This document shows positions 56,311 to 64,000 of a DNA stretch of 64,000 bases, piece by piece (the first letter of the stretch is position 1; each line of letters starts with the position of its first letter). Below the pieces are notes generated by a model. The model ran no database searches, was not told the origin of the DNA, and worked only from the letters and a program-made list of their open reading frames with translations. The stretch lies in contig DVDT01000031.1 of assembly GCA_015296085.1 (NCBI GenBank), forward strand, positions 144,341-208,340, written 5' to 3'. Position numbers and translations under genes: made by a program. The stretch comes from Trichormus sp. M33_DOE_039. Its GTDB lineage: Bacteria; Cyanobacteriota; Cyanobacteriia; Cyanobacteriales; Nostocaceae.

Positions 56311-56808
56311 ATGGTTAATAATTTTGTCACCATAGCTACCTTTGGTAATTATGTTGACGCTAATTTAGCAAAACAACTATTAGAATCACAAGGCATTCAA
56401 TGCTATTTAGCTAATGAGTCTACTGTTAACATGGCATGGCATCTAACAGTAGCCGTTGGTTGGATTCAATTACAAGTTTCGCAAGCAGATATAGAACAAG
56501 CCAAAATAGTTTTAGTGTCTTCTGAATTTGAGACAGCAGTTTCAGGAGAAGAACCCCTGACAAATGATGAGGCTGATGATGATATTGAAAAACTATCCTG
56601 GGTAGATGAAACAGCCGATAGAGCCTTTCGCACGGCTATAATTGGTCTACTTTTAATCTTTCTGCCCATCCAACTTTACTCGCTGTGGCTACTGATTCGC
56701 TTATTAGTTTCCCGTCGTCGTATAAGTCCAAATCGACGCATTAAAGTAATTTTTGCTTTATTACTTGATTTACTAAATCTTTATATAATCTGGCATATCT
56801 TATTCTAA
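56311..56808 (+). CDS. DUF2007-type membrane protein
   Basis: 165 residues from ATG 56311. The upstream frame start at 56272 lies in a TTTTGCCTTTTTAC intergenic tract and is rejected. Residues 1-75 form a ferredoxin-like DUF2007 domain (FVTIATFGNYVDANLAKQLLESQGI..., IQLQVSQADIEQAKIVL). An acidic linker follows, then a hydrophobic hairpin (AIIGLLLIFLPIQLYSLWLLIRLLV and VIFALLLDLLNLYIIWHILF split by a basic loop). Known: DUF2007 is annotated as a putative signal-transducing domain. Function undefined. Confidence 0.75.
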   Translation: MVNNFVTIATFGNYVDANLAKQLLESQGIQCYLANESTVNMAWHLTVAVGWIQLQVSQADIEQAKIVLVSSEFETAVSGEEPLTNDEADDDIEKLSWVDETADRAFRTAIIGLLLIFLPIQLYSLWLLIRLLVSRRRISPNRRIKVIFALLLDLLNLYIIWHILF

Positions 56809-57047
56809 ATACGCATTGTTTTGCTCCTACTGTATGATGAAGAAGAAAAACTACAGTCAGCCACAAGAGGGTTTGACGACGGTGGGAGATACCGAAAATA
56901 AATTGTCCATGATTGCATCATAGTTTTAGCCTAGCTAACTAACTACAATCAATATGGGCAGACTTGATACTTTAGTAATTCCCCGATAACTAAAAACCAG
57001 TACCGTATTCTTAACCAGGAATCAGGACTCAGGACGCAAAACTCTCT

Positions 57048-58691
57048 ATGTTAGCAGGCAAAATTTTGCAGGGGGGAAAATACACCCTCATCCAAGAAAT
57101 TGGACGTGGTGGCTTTGGCATCACGTTTAAAGCTACTCATCACTATTTAGAACAGGAAGTAGTGATGAAAACAATTAACGAAAAGCTGCGAAAACATCCA
57201 GATTTTGCCAAGTTCGAGCAACAATTCCTAGATGAAGCCAGAAGATTAGCTACTTGTATCCATCCCAATATTGTCCGAGTCAGTGACTTTTTTGAGGAAG
57301 ATGACTTACCTTACATGGTGATGGAATATATTCCTGGGGAAACTTTGGGAGAAGCATTTATCTTGCCGGGCATACCCTTACAAGAAGAGACAGCTATTCA
57401 TTACATCCGACAAATTGGTGCAGCGTTGCAGGTAGTTCACAGCAATGGTTTGCTGCACCGAGATGTGAAGCCAGACAATATTATTTTGCGTCAAGGGACT
57501 CAGGAAGTTGTACTAATTGACTTTGGGATTGCCCGTGAATTCAATAGTGGGATGAAACAAACTCACACAGGATTAGTATCTGAGGGATATTCCCCTATTG
57601 AGCAGTATTTAACTCAAGCGACGCGTACACCCGCTACAGATGTTTATGGTTTGGCCGCAACTTTGTATGCCTTGTTAACAGGACAAGTTCCCTTACCAGC
57701 ATTGTTGCGCGATCGCGAACAAATGCCAACCCCCCGTGAACTGCAACCTCATCTCAGTGCAGCCGTGAATCAAGCCGTCATGCGTGGGATGGCGGTAGAA
57801 TCTCGTTTTCGTCCTGCTACTGTGGCTGAGTGGCTGCAACTACTACCAGGTAGTGGTGTCAACGTTGCACCGCAATACGTCCCCACCTATGCAGTCCCTA
57901 CCATCGATTTATCTGTACACCAACTAGAAAACGCAGCTAGTGGAAATATGTTCAGTCGTGTACAGAAAGCCTCGCCATCGAAAAACCTGACAATTATGCT
58001 TCAGAAGCTATCGGCTTCTAGGGTTTTCTTAGGTGTGGCTGTAGCTTTAGTTGCGGCTACTGCTGGTTTTGGTATCACCAATATCTTGTCTCGATCACAG
58101 CCCAAATCACCCTCAAAACCATTATTTGAAGCACGTCCCATCGTACCAGAGAGGAACGGCACTAGCGTCACTTCCCCATCAGATAACAACACTCAAAAAT
58201 CTGCCAATGTTGATTCTAGAGAAGCTGCACCTGTTTCCAACTTTAGACGACGCAGACGTAACTTACTAGAACAACAAACTCAGCCAACAAACACCAGTTC
58301 TCCTGAAGCATCCCCTCCATCCACCCCACAAGAGTCACCAACCGTCAATACCAAACAATCTCCTACATCAACTGACACATCTGATTCATCATCCCTAGTA
58401 GAAAAACTGCGGAAGGTTCGCTCCTCTCGCACAGCTAACCCCGCTAACTCTTCAGAAAATATCTCACCTTCTACCAGTAACCAACCATCTACTCCGCCTC
58501 CCGTTGAGAAACAGTCTAATCCTGTGATAGTACCAACTGTCCCTGACACAGAATCTAAAAATACAGAGTCTTCCGGTGTGGTAGTACCGACAGTGGAAGT
58601 AAAGCAAAATTCATCTACTAATAACCCACCTGTACAAGTCCCATCCCGGAAAAACGAAAAGCTGCCGGAAACTCAGCCGACTGATAATTAA
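57048..58691 (+). CDS. Membrane-anchored Hanks-type Ser/Thr protein kinase
   Basis: 547 residues. Kinase domain about 10-270: glycine loop [10 protein letters not shown] (18-27), Lys 41 in VVMK, catalytic loop [13 protein letters not shown], and a P+1 region [11 protein letters not shown] single TM helix lies near 325-345 ([18 protein letters not shown]). The remaining 200 residues are Pro/Ser/Thr/Asn-rich and probably disordered, outside the membrane. Known: cyanobacterial kinases of this shape act in stress or cell-surface signalling. No phosphatase partner nearby. Confidence 0.95.
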   Translation: MLAGKILQGGKYTLIQEIGRGGFGITFKATHHYLEQEVVMKTINEKLRKHPDFAKFEQQFLDEARRLATCIHPNIVRVSDFFEEDDLPYMVMEYIPGETLGEAFILPGIPLQEETAIHYIRQIGAALQVVHSNGLLHRDVKPDNIILRQGTQEVVLIDFGIAREFNSGMKQTHTGLVSEGYSPIEQYLTQATRTPATDVYGLAATLYALLTGQVPLPALLRDREQMPTPRELQPHLSAAVNQAVMRGMAVESRFRPATVAEWLQLLPGSGVNVAPQYVPTYAVPTIDLSVHQLENAASGNMFSRVQKASPSKNLTIMLQKLSASRVFLGVAVALVAATAGFGITNILSRSQPKSPSKPLFEARPIVPERNGTSVTSPSDNNTQKSANVDSREAAPVSNFRRRRRNLLEQQTQPTNTSSPEASPPSTPQESPTVNTKQSPTSTDTSDSSSLVEKLRKVRSSRTANPANSSENISPSTSNQPSTPPPVEKQSNPVIVPTVPDTESKNTESSGVVVPTVEVKQNSSTNNPPVQVPSRKNEKLPETQPTDN

Positions 58692-58738
58692 TTAGTTAGG
58701 GGACAAGGAGGAATCTTTTTCAGTATGCTGCTCACTCC

Positions 58739-60013
58739 TCAACCCTCGCTACTGCTGCCAGTACTCAACACTCCCCGCATTGCTAGCAATGCTGAACCGT
58801 AAGCTGCTTCAGTGTTCACAGAAGAAACTACAGGGACTTTTAAACAGCGTTGACGAATAGCAGTCCATGTGAGGTTTTTCGCGCCTCCGCCGGCTGTGTA
58901 TACTTGGTTGAGATTATCTGCTCCTAAGTGTTGCAGTAATTCATAACCACGGGTTTCTATGCGTGCAATGCTTTCTAATAAACCATGCAGAAATTCCACA
59001 GGATTTTCCGGGCGTGGTGTGAGTCGCGGCGGTAAATTGGGATCGTTAATAGGAAAGCGATCGCCTGTTGTTAATAAGGGATAATAATCTAACTCGCTAC
59101 CTTGAGAACTATCAATCTCTCTACTCAGATTTTCTAACTCTGCATCAGTAAAAAATTCCCTTAACACTGCACCCCCGGTATTAGAAGCACCACCAGTCAG
59201 CCACAAATCACCCAGGCGATGACTGTAAATTCCATATCGTGCATCTTCTATGCGGGTACGACTTAAAAGTTTTAGTACCAATGTTGAACCCAGAGAAGTT
59301 ACAGCTTCCCCTGGAGATGTTGCACCACTGGCTAAAAATGCCGCAATACTATCAGTAGTGCCAGCACAGACTAAACAATTCGGTGGTAATGAAAACTGAT
59401 TGGCAATTTCGGTGCGTAATTCAGCGATGGGAGTACCAGGTGCTAATACTTGGGGTAGTTGAATAGATAGTTGTAAACTTGTTAACCATTCTGGGTATTG
59501 TAACCGCTCTACGTCATAACCCAACTTCAACGCATTGTGATAATCACTGATGCCCAACTTACCATGCAGCAGGAATGCCAACCAGTCCGCTTGATGCAAA
59601 AAATATCTTGCCTCGCTGAAAGTAGCTAACTGCATCATCCACAGCAGTTTAGCCAGGCTAGAGGTTGCACTTAAGACTGTATGATGTGGCGGTGCTATCT
59701 TCCTCAACTCTTCCAGCACCACTGATCCCCGTGCGTCGTTGTAGAGTAATGGTGCAGATATGGGGTTGCCAACATCATCGCACAATAATACAGTCGATGA
59801 AGTACCGTTGATGGCGATCGCTTTCATTTCTCGCTGCCAATCCTCCGGGATTTGTGCCAGCAATGCCCATAATGCCGTCTGCCATGATGTTACATTAGCG
59901 ATCGCTCCCTTTGCCCAGGGATATCGCATTTGCGCCTGGATTTGGGCTGCCTCATCAATTACCACCGCCCTCGCTCCAGACGTACCAAAGTCTATCCCCA
60001 GATAACAACTCAT
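58739..60013 (-). CDS. FGGY-family D-ribulose kinase
   Basis: 424 residues. N-terminal phosphate loop YLGIDFGTSGARAV, then AINGTSSTVLLCDD and CAGTTDSIAAFLASGA, and C-terminal YTAGGGAKNLTWTAIRQ. It is very similar throughout to the FGGY kinase of Synechococcus and to Arabidopsis XK-1, which phosphorylate D-ribulose. Known: repairs or salvages free D-ribulose. The residues for ATP and sugar binding appear present. Single gene, convergent with the kinase gene. Confidence 0.88.
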   Translation of the reverse strand: MSCYLGIDFGTSGARAVVIDEAAQIQAQMRYPWAKGAIANVTSWQTALWALLAQIPEDWQREMKAIAINGTSSTVLLCDDVGNPISAPLLYNDARGSVVLEELRKIAPPHHTVLSATSSLAKLLWMMQLATFSEARYFLHQADWLAFLLHGKLGISDYHNALKLGYDVERLQYPEWLTSLQLSIQLPQVLAPGTPIAELRTEIANQFSLPPNCLVCAGTTDSIAAFLASGATSPGEAVTSLGSTLVLKLLSRTRIEDARYGIYSHRLGDLWLTGGASNTGGAVLREFFTDAELENLSREIDSSQGSELDYYPLLTTGDRFPINDPNLPPRLTPRPENPVEFLHGLLESIARIETRGYELLQHLGADNLNQVYTAGGGAKNLTWTAIRQRCLKVPVVSSVNTEAAYGSALLAMRGVLSTGSSSEG

Positions 60014-60172
60014 AGTTTTATAAATTTTTCTAATGAAAAATAACCCAGACTACCGAATTGATCACGGATTTTGTTACAAGATGCAACAAGATGTTCCATA
60101 ATTTTGGCAAAACAAGGAAAAGTAGTAAACGAACTCTTAAAAATCAATTTGATGTTCAGGAGGTTTACAATC

Positions 60173-60268
60173 ATGCCTATCTCTGATACCCAAGTTTACA
60201 TTGCTCTAGTTGTGGCACTACTTCCAGGCTTTTTGGCTTGGCGGCTAGCGACAGAACTTTACAAATAA
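60173..60268 (+). CDS. psaM: Photosystem I reaction centre subunit XII (PsaM)
   Basis: 31 residues, the usual length: MPISDTQVYIALVVALLP then GFLAWRLATELYK, a single thylakoid TM helix with the family's N- and C-terminal motifs. The ATG at 60173 has AGGAGG (60158-60163) 9 nt upstream. The longer frame from 60071 is not believed. A terminator follows. Sole photosystem gene in the window. Confidence 0.96.
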   Translation: MPISDTQVYIALVVALLPGFLAWRLATELYK

Positions 60269-60284
60269 CGCCAGCATGAACCGT

Positions 60285-60320
60285 CAAGAGTGGAGTTTGA
60301 TTATCCAGACTCCACTCTTG
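60285..60320 (+). terminator. Hairpin terminator of psaM
   Basis: Perfect 12-bp stem CAAGAGTGGAGT / ACTCCACTCTTG with a 12-nt loop, 16 nt after the psaM stop. No T-run follows directly, so it may also stabilise the short mRNA. Confidence 0.82.
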
Positions 60321-60968
60321 GAAGAAATGACGCAGAGGGGCATAGGAGATCAGAAAAATTTCTTCACTATGCCTAATACCCAAAACTTTCTTTATTAGTC
60401 TAGACAAGATTTTGGCGAGAAAATATCAGTCTTTTAAACTTAGATACAGTATTAATACTCTAATTAATTTTTAAATAATTTCTCTTGTATCAGTATTAAT
60501 ACTGATGAAGATACTATAGTAAAAATTCTTCAAAAACTATCTTTGATAAGAGATAAATACCACTTCATCAACAGATGCTAGTCAATGAAATTTGACAATA
60601 GCAGGAGTATTTTGATACCTTGTAAGGAATTGGTAATGCCTAAATCCAGGTAACACCCAAAAAACGCCAAAAAATACATGATACAGCAGCTTGTCACTCA
60701 CAAGTGAGACTGTAATTTGGAATTGACATTAATTACTAAAAGAATAATAATCCTGGCAGATTAGGTGCAGTTTCTCAAAGTCGGTGAACTAACACCATCA
60801 ATTTAAACCATTTACCTACGTGTGTTTTGTGTTTTTTTGACAAACGAAATACGTGTAGCAATTTGGCAAAAATGAAGTAATATGTCAGCTAATCTCAGCC
60901 TTAATTATTGCTAGTGAGCTTTTTATGGCTTAGTTATATTCATCAGGAAATTTCTCGTTTTAGGCATC
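60321..60968. other. Intergenic region
   Basis: About 650 bp, AT-rich, between psaM and the next gene. Includes TATCAGTATTAATACTGATG (60486-60505), a good palindrome (ATCAGTATTAATACTGAT), and an unrelated GTGTTTTGTGTTTTTTTG run. No gene found. Confidence 0.5.
60488..60505. promoter_or_regulatory. 18-bp perfect palindrome, possible operator
   Basis: ATCAGTATTAATACTGAT is a perfect palindrome in the psaM downstream region. A related AGTATTAATACT occurs at 60446-60457 (ACAGTATTAATACTCT). Two similar palindromic sites 42 bp apart suggest a protein-binding region or a repeat. Confidence 0.5.
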
Positions 60969-61382
60969 ATGAACGCTTTCCAACATTCTCAGATTCCACA
61001 GCAGACACCTACACAGAAACAGCAACCCATTTCTCGGCCAAAACGCCATCTTCGCCAGCGCTCTTATAGAGTAATGGCTGTAGAAATGACAGCCAAAATA
61101 GCTGTCAATGTTGCTATTTCAGCAGCAGCAATATCAGCTTTAGCAAAACTTGTGCCTTACAATTGGTCACACCAAGGAAAGCTAAAGGAAGTTAATACAG
61201 AAGTTAAACAACTAGAAAAGCGCGTCAGTAAATTGCAGGCGGAATTTAATCGGAATTTTGATCCGCGTCAAGCTAAAAGTGTGATGCAGCAGCAAACATA
61301 TAAGTTTGAGCCTAATCAGCGTCCTGTTGTGTTGACAAATCAATATGGACAGCAAATAGACCTTTCCGAACCTTCACCATAA
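60969..61382 (+). CDS. Small single-pass protein with coiled coil (FtsB/FtsL-like topology)
   Basis: 137 residues. N-terminal Gln/Pro-rich cytosolic part ending in a strong basic patch (RPKRHLRQRSYRV), then a moderately hydrophobic helix (AKIAVNVAISAAAISALAKLV, about 42-63), a coiled coil (KLKEVNTEVKQLEKRVSKLQ, about 71-92) and a polar tail. The layout is that of FtsB/FtsL divisome proteins, but no family signature allows a firm call. Single gene. Confidence 0.65.
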   Translation: MNAFQHSQIPQQTPTQKQQPISRPKRHLRQRSYRVMAVEMTAKIAVNVAISAAAISALAKLVPYNWSHQGKLKEVNTEVKQLEKRVSKLQAEFNRNFDPRQAKSVMQQQTYKFEPNQRPVVLTNQYGQQIDLSEPSP

Positions 61383-61694
61383 ACTAAATTGCTCATGGGG
61401 ATAATCGCGTCGACGAAGTCCGTCGTACTCCTCTGGAGAAGCAAGCTACGCGGTAGCATCTCCCAGAAAAAGCATCGCTAATAGGAATATTTGTTGAGTA
61501 AAAATAAACCTGGGTGCAAATTTATTACAGTTAACAGCTAAAGTTTTGCAGCGTTATTTTAATTATTATCTATTAGCTATCAGGGGTAAAACATTCACAA
61601 ACCAGGTAAAAGTTAAAGGGCAAAAGCCAAAATAAATATTAAATTTATCTTTATTTTTACTTTTACGTTTACATCCCATTGTTGGCTTTTTAAC
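61383..61694. repeat. Intergenic region with degraded palindromic repeat
   Basis: Stems CGACG-AAGTC-CGTCG (61412-61426) and GCTAC-GCG-GTAGC (61446-61458) inside a larger TGGAGA...TCTCCCA pairing. It shares the GCTACGCG core with the repeat at 50520. The rest, to 61694, is AT-rich without a gene. Confidence 0.65.
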
Positions 61695-62396
61695 TTATTG
61701 CATATGATGTGTAGGCAATAATTCATTAAGCCAATTTTCCACTTGTAATCGTAAACGATAACCAGGAACATCTGTTTTATTACCCACAGTTGGTAATTGA
61801 TTCAAGGCGCGGCGATAGTCAGCGATCGCACAATTCCACTCACCCCAAATATGATAAGTTCTACCCCTTTCAGCCCAAATATGGCCCTCTAGTTGACCAA
61901 ATAGCAGTGCATTATCAAAATTCTCAACTGCTTGGTCGTATTGTCCCAAATCTCGTAAAGTAATACCACGGTTAATCCAGGCGCGCACATGACGCGGATT
62001 AAAATCAATGGCGTAATCATAATCAGCCAATGCAGCCGTTAATTCTCCACAAGCAGCATAATAATTGGCACGATTATTGTAAGCACTAGCCAAATGAGGA
62101 TTTAATTGTAGAGCCTTATTATAGTCAGACAGTGCTTGATGGAGTTCGCCACCTTGGAAGTAAACCAGCCCTCTGTTGTTGTAATCCACAGCGTTGTGCG
62201 GGTGGCGTTCGATTAATTCAGTTAACAAAGCGATCGCTTCAGTATAATTTCCCTGTTGAGCTGACCTCAAGGCGCAAGAGCGTATATAACTGTCACCGTT
62301 AGCTCCGTTTTCTTTGTCAGCAAATGTATTATTGATAACAAATTGATAACGGTTATTTTGCTGTTCACCAGAAGCTAAAAATGATTGACTGTTCAT
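61695..62396 (-). CDS. TPR-repeat protein
   Basis: 233 residues, no signal peptide. About five consecutive TPRs from residue 40: NYTEAIALLTELIERHPHN, ALSDYNKALQLNPHLASAYN, ALADYDYAIDFNPRHVRAWI, AVENFDNALLF, AIADYRRALNQLP. Known: protein-protein scaffold of unspecified partner. The start ATG at 62396 has GGAGCATTGAGGCGGAAAC around it, giving a weak ribosome site. Single gene. Confidence 0.85.
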   Translation of the reverse strand: MNSQSFLASGEQQNNRYQFVINNTFADKENGANGDSYIRSCALRSAQQGNYTEAIALLTELIERHPHNAVDYNNRGLVYFQGGELHQALSDYNKALQLNPHLASAYNNRANYYAACGELTAALADYDYAIDFNPRHVRAWINRGITLRDLGQYDQAVENFDNALLFGQLEGHIWAERGRTYHIWGEWNCAIADYRRALNQLPTVGNKTDVPGYRLRLQVENWLNELLPTHHMQ

Positions 62397-62806
62397 GTTT
62401 CCGCCTCAATGCTCCTTGAAGTAAAGTTAGAGTTTTTACTGTCGCCGTGGTTGTGTTTGTGTGTCACTTGTGCAGGTGTCTATGATTACTTATTTACAAT
62501 CGCTAAATCATATTTCAGGAATTGCAACTAGTGAAAAACACACTTTATACAGACAATTAATGCTCTAACCAAGTTATGGATACTTCTTCCCCAAGTTAAA
62601 TTCCTGAAATATCAAATATTAAACTCTGTGAAGATTCCTAAAGTTAGAGAGCCGAGAAGCAAGAAAAACAAAGGGAGTAGAGGGAAAATTCATAACTGTT
62701 AACTCATGACTAATGTAAACATTTCTCATAACTGCACAAGAAAAGGATTTGAGCCACCTAAATTTATTTATGGGCATAGTTAATTTTGAATTTGGAGCGC
62801 AGTGAC
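62397..62806. other. Intergenic region with a long inverted repeat
   Basis: About 410 bp. A perfect 14-bp inverted repeat ATATTTCAGGAATT (62510-62523) / AATTCCTGAAATAT (62599-62612) encloses 75 bp. A TTTTGAATTTGGAG tract precedes the next gene. No coding frame. Confidence 0.6.
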
Positions 62807-63259
62807 GTGACTTACCAAAATGCACCTGACTTAGCGGCTGATGATTATGTTGTAATTGGCCTAGCCACCTGCTTCATCAAGGAGGATGGGGAACTTCATC
62901 AAGTCGAAGTCCTAGAGCCGATTCCTTCGGCTGCTTTAGAAGCAATCTTCAAAGGGATTCCCACCTCATATAAGTTGGCTTGCGCAACTAACGTTGGTGC
63001 AGTTTTGCATGACGAACAGCCAATCTTACCAACGGGTTTTCCTGAGTCGGCGCAATTTGCTGATGAATTTGTGTCACGGGTGTTTGCATCGGCTCGCACT
63101 TACAAGCGCAAGGAAAGCGCACAAGCTTTGATACCTATGGGTACAACTTACACTGATTTACAATATTCCGTAGAGCGTAAGCGTTTACTCAATGCCACTA
63201 GATTAGTCACAAAAGAAGATAATGTGAAACAGCATGCTCACACTCACAAAGTCCTCTAA
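62807..63259 (+). CDS. Conserved-looking protein of unknown function
   Basis: About 150 residues from GTG 62807, supported by GGAG (62794-62797) nine bases upstream. The in-frame TTG at 62786 lies in an intergenic tract. Soluble alpha/beta protein: DDYVVIGLATCFIKEDGELHQVEVLEPIPS, AALEAIFKGIPTSYKLACAT, then a basic C-terminal half. I do not recognise a family name. It is 12 bp before the GST gene and almost certainly co-transcribed with it. Confidence 0.7.
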   Translation: MTYQNAPDLAADDYVVIGLATCFIKEDGELHQVEVLEPIPSAALEAIFKGIPTSYKLACATNVGAVLHDEQPILPTGFPESAQFADEFVSRVFASARTYKRKESAQALIPMGTTYTDLQYSVERKRLLNATRLVTKEDNVKQHAHTHKVL

Positions 63260-63271
63260 TCTCAGGTAGTT

Positions 63272-63832
63272 ATGTTGAAATTGTATGGTGGCGCACGTAG
63301 CCGAGCTGCGATCGTGCAATGGTATTTAGAAGAACTAGGAGTTCCCTATGAGTTTGTCCTGCTAGATATGCAGGCGGGAGAACATCGTCAGCCTGAATTC
63401 TTGAAAATTAACCCCATTGGTAAAGTCCCAGCGATTGTAGATGGTGACTTTCAACTATGGGAATCAGGCGCGATTCTGCTTTATCTGGCTGAAAAGTATG
63501 GCAAACTCCCCGCTTCACCGGAAGACCGAGCAATAATTGCTCAATGGGTACTATTTGCGAATGCGACTTTGGGTACAGGTATTTTCATAGAAGCAAGCCG
63601 CGAACGGGAAACGCCCCGTTTATTAACTCCCCTCAATGAGATATTTGCCAAACAACCCTTTTTACTGGGAGAAGAATTTAGCGTTGCTGATGTCGCAGTT
63701 GGGTCTATCTTGGCGTACATTCCCTTAATGCTCAAGCTAGATTTGAGTGCTTACCCAGCTGTAGAGGAATATATTCAGCGCATGGTAGAAAGGCCAGCAT
63801 ATCAAAAAGCGATCGCTGGCAGATCTTCATAA
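63272..63832 (+). CDS. Glutathione S-transferase family protein
   Basis: 186 residues, short for the family. N-terminal thioredoxin-like domain: MLKLYGGARSRAAIVQWYLEELG with the SR pair at the active-site position, then NPIGKVPAIVDGD and the glutathione-binding ESGAILLYLAEKYG. The C-terminal helical domain is shortened but has the FSVADVAVGSILAY motif. Known: conjugates or reduces with glutathione. Located 12 bp after the preceding unknown gene. Confidence 0.92.
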   Translation: MLKLYGGARSRAAIVQWYLEELGVPYEFVLLDMQAGEHRQPEFLKINPIGKVPAIVDGDFQLWESGAILLYLAEKYGKLPASPEDRAIIAQWVLFANATLGTGIFIEASRERETPRLLTPLNEIFAKQPFLLGEEFSVADVAVGSILAYIPLMLKLDLSAYPAVEEYIQRMVERPAYQKAIAGRSS

Positions 63833-63860
63833 GGGGTGTAGGGGTATGGGGGTATAGGGT
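63833..63860. repeat. G-rich GGGGTGTA/GGGGTATG tract
   Basis: Three to four imperfect 7-8 bp units directly after the GST stop, the same family as at 30947-30990. It separates the GST gene from what looks like insertion-sequence DNA. Confidence 0.8.
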
Positions 63861-63969
63861 AGCCCTGTCAAGGTGACTAGTAGCTGGATAATAAGAGCAA
63901 TGGGAGAGAGAGCGCAAGCATAACCGAGAAGGGCAGATGGATACTCAGGAGCATCAGAGGAGAAAGTAA

Positions 63970-64000
63970 ATGCTGGGTGTAATCTTTGAAAGATTTGTGG
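63970..64000 (+). CDS. Probable start of a transposase gene (cut by right edge)
   Basis: Ten codons are visible: ATG then LGVIFERFV, preceded by GAGGAGA six bases upstream, a strong ribosome site. From memory this N-terminus resembles IS4-type transposases of cyanobacteria. The 110 bp before it (63861-63969) may be the left end of the element. The sequence is too short for certainty. Confidence 0.35.
   Translation, partial: MLGVIFERFV

Noticed and set aside
60071..60172. N-terminal extension of the psaM frame
   Set aside because: The internal ATG has a perfect AGGAGG site and PsaM is about 31 residues in all cyanobacteria.
1..64000. tRNA genes and CRISPR arrays
   Set aside because: No T-loop/anticodon arrangement and no regularly spaced repeat with unique spacers was seen by eye; a tRNAscan-type computation was not possible.

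Overview
The window is chromosomal DNA of a filamentous, Nostoc/Anabaena-type cyanobacterium (Nostocales). Evidence: psaM (photosystem I subunit XII), a SufR-controlled sufBCDS operon with the cyanobacterial cysteine spacing, a bacterial dynamin-like protein very close in length and sequence to that of Nostoc, many HIP1 octamers (GCGATCGC), and several short tandem heptanucleotide repeats of the kind known from heterocystous cyanobacteria. No rRNA, tRNA or CRISPR array was seen.

Region 1 (1-25.0 kb) is a lipopeptide-type biosynthetic region in two divergent arms. The leftward arm is an apparent operon: fatty acyl-AMP ligase fused to an acyl carrier domain, cytochrome P450, and a type I polyketide synthase (KS-AT-DH-cMT-KR) that runs off the left edge. 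The rightward arm ends in a two-module NRPS (C-A-N-methyltransferase-PCP-C-A-PCP-TE). The first adenylation domain has an Asn/Asp-like pocket and the second a near-proline pocket, so the line probably ends ...N-Me-Asn(?)-Pro and is released by the TE. Between the arms lie a dynamin-like GTPase, a small membrane protein and a 1110-residue patatin-like lipase with near-identical 144-bp repeats and two LamG-like domains.

Region 2 (25.0-33.8 kb) holds single genes (CYTH phosphatase, small di-iron hydroxylase, HAD hydrolase, a 50-residue conserved-looking protein), then the NAD operon pncB-nadD-nrtR-nadE. A perfect palindrome overlaps the -10 of the pncB promoter and is the likely NrtR operator. 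A small HMA-like protein follows.

Region 3 (33.9-35.4 kb) is a two-gene unit of a TRPM-type SLOG (LSDAT) protein and a two-TM DUF4231/SLATT-like protein. This is a predicted nucleotide-sensing membrane-effector system and the best candidate in the window for an uncharacterised system.

Region 4 (35.5-50.3 kb) holds an ABC ATPase, a TPR lipoprotein, YbjQ, a membrane protein, a PEBP-family protein, and then sufR diverging from sufBCDS with two CAAC-N6-GTTG operators between them. It ends with a secreted protein, a Uma2-type nuclease-fold protein, a possible carboxysome chaperone and an ABC exporter.

Region 5 (50.5-64 kb) holds prohibitin, a DUF1824 protein, an ABC-F ATPase, a pentapeptide-repeat protein, purT, a DUF2007 protein, a Ser/Thr kinase, D-ribulose kinase, psaM, an FtsB-like small protein, a TPR protein, a conserved unknown and a glutathione S-transferase. 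The probable first codons of a transposase lie at the right edge.

Intergenic DNA is rich in heptamer tracts, palindromic repeats and clear hairpin terminators, and these tracts have also entered coding sequence (PKS AT domain, sufD/sufS junction).
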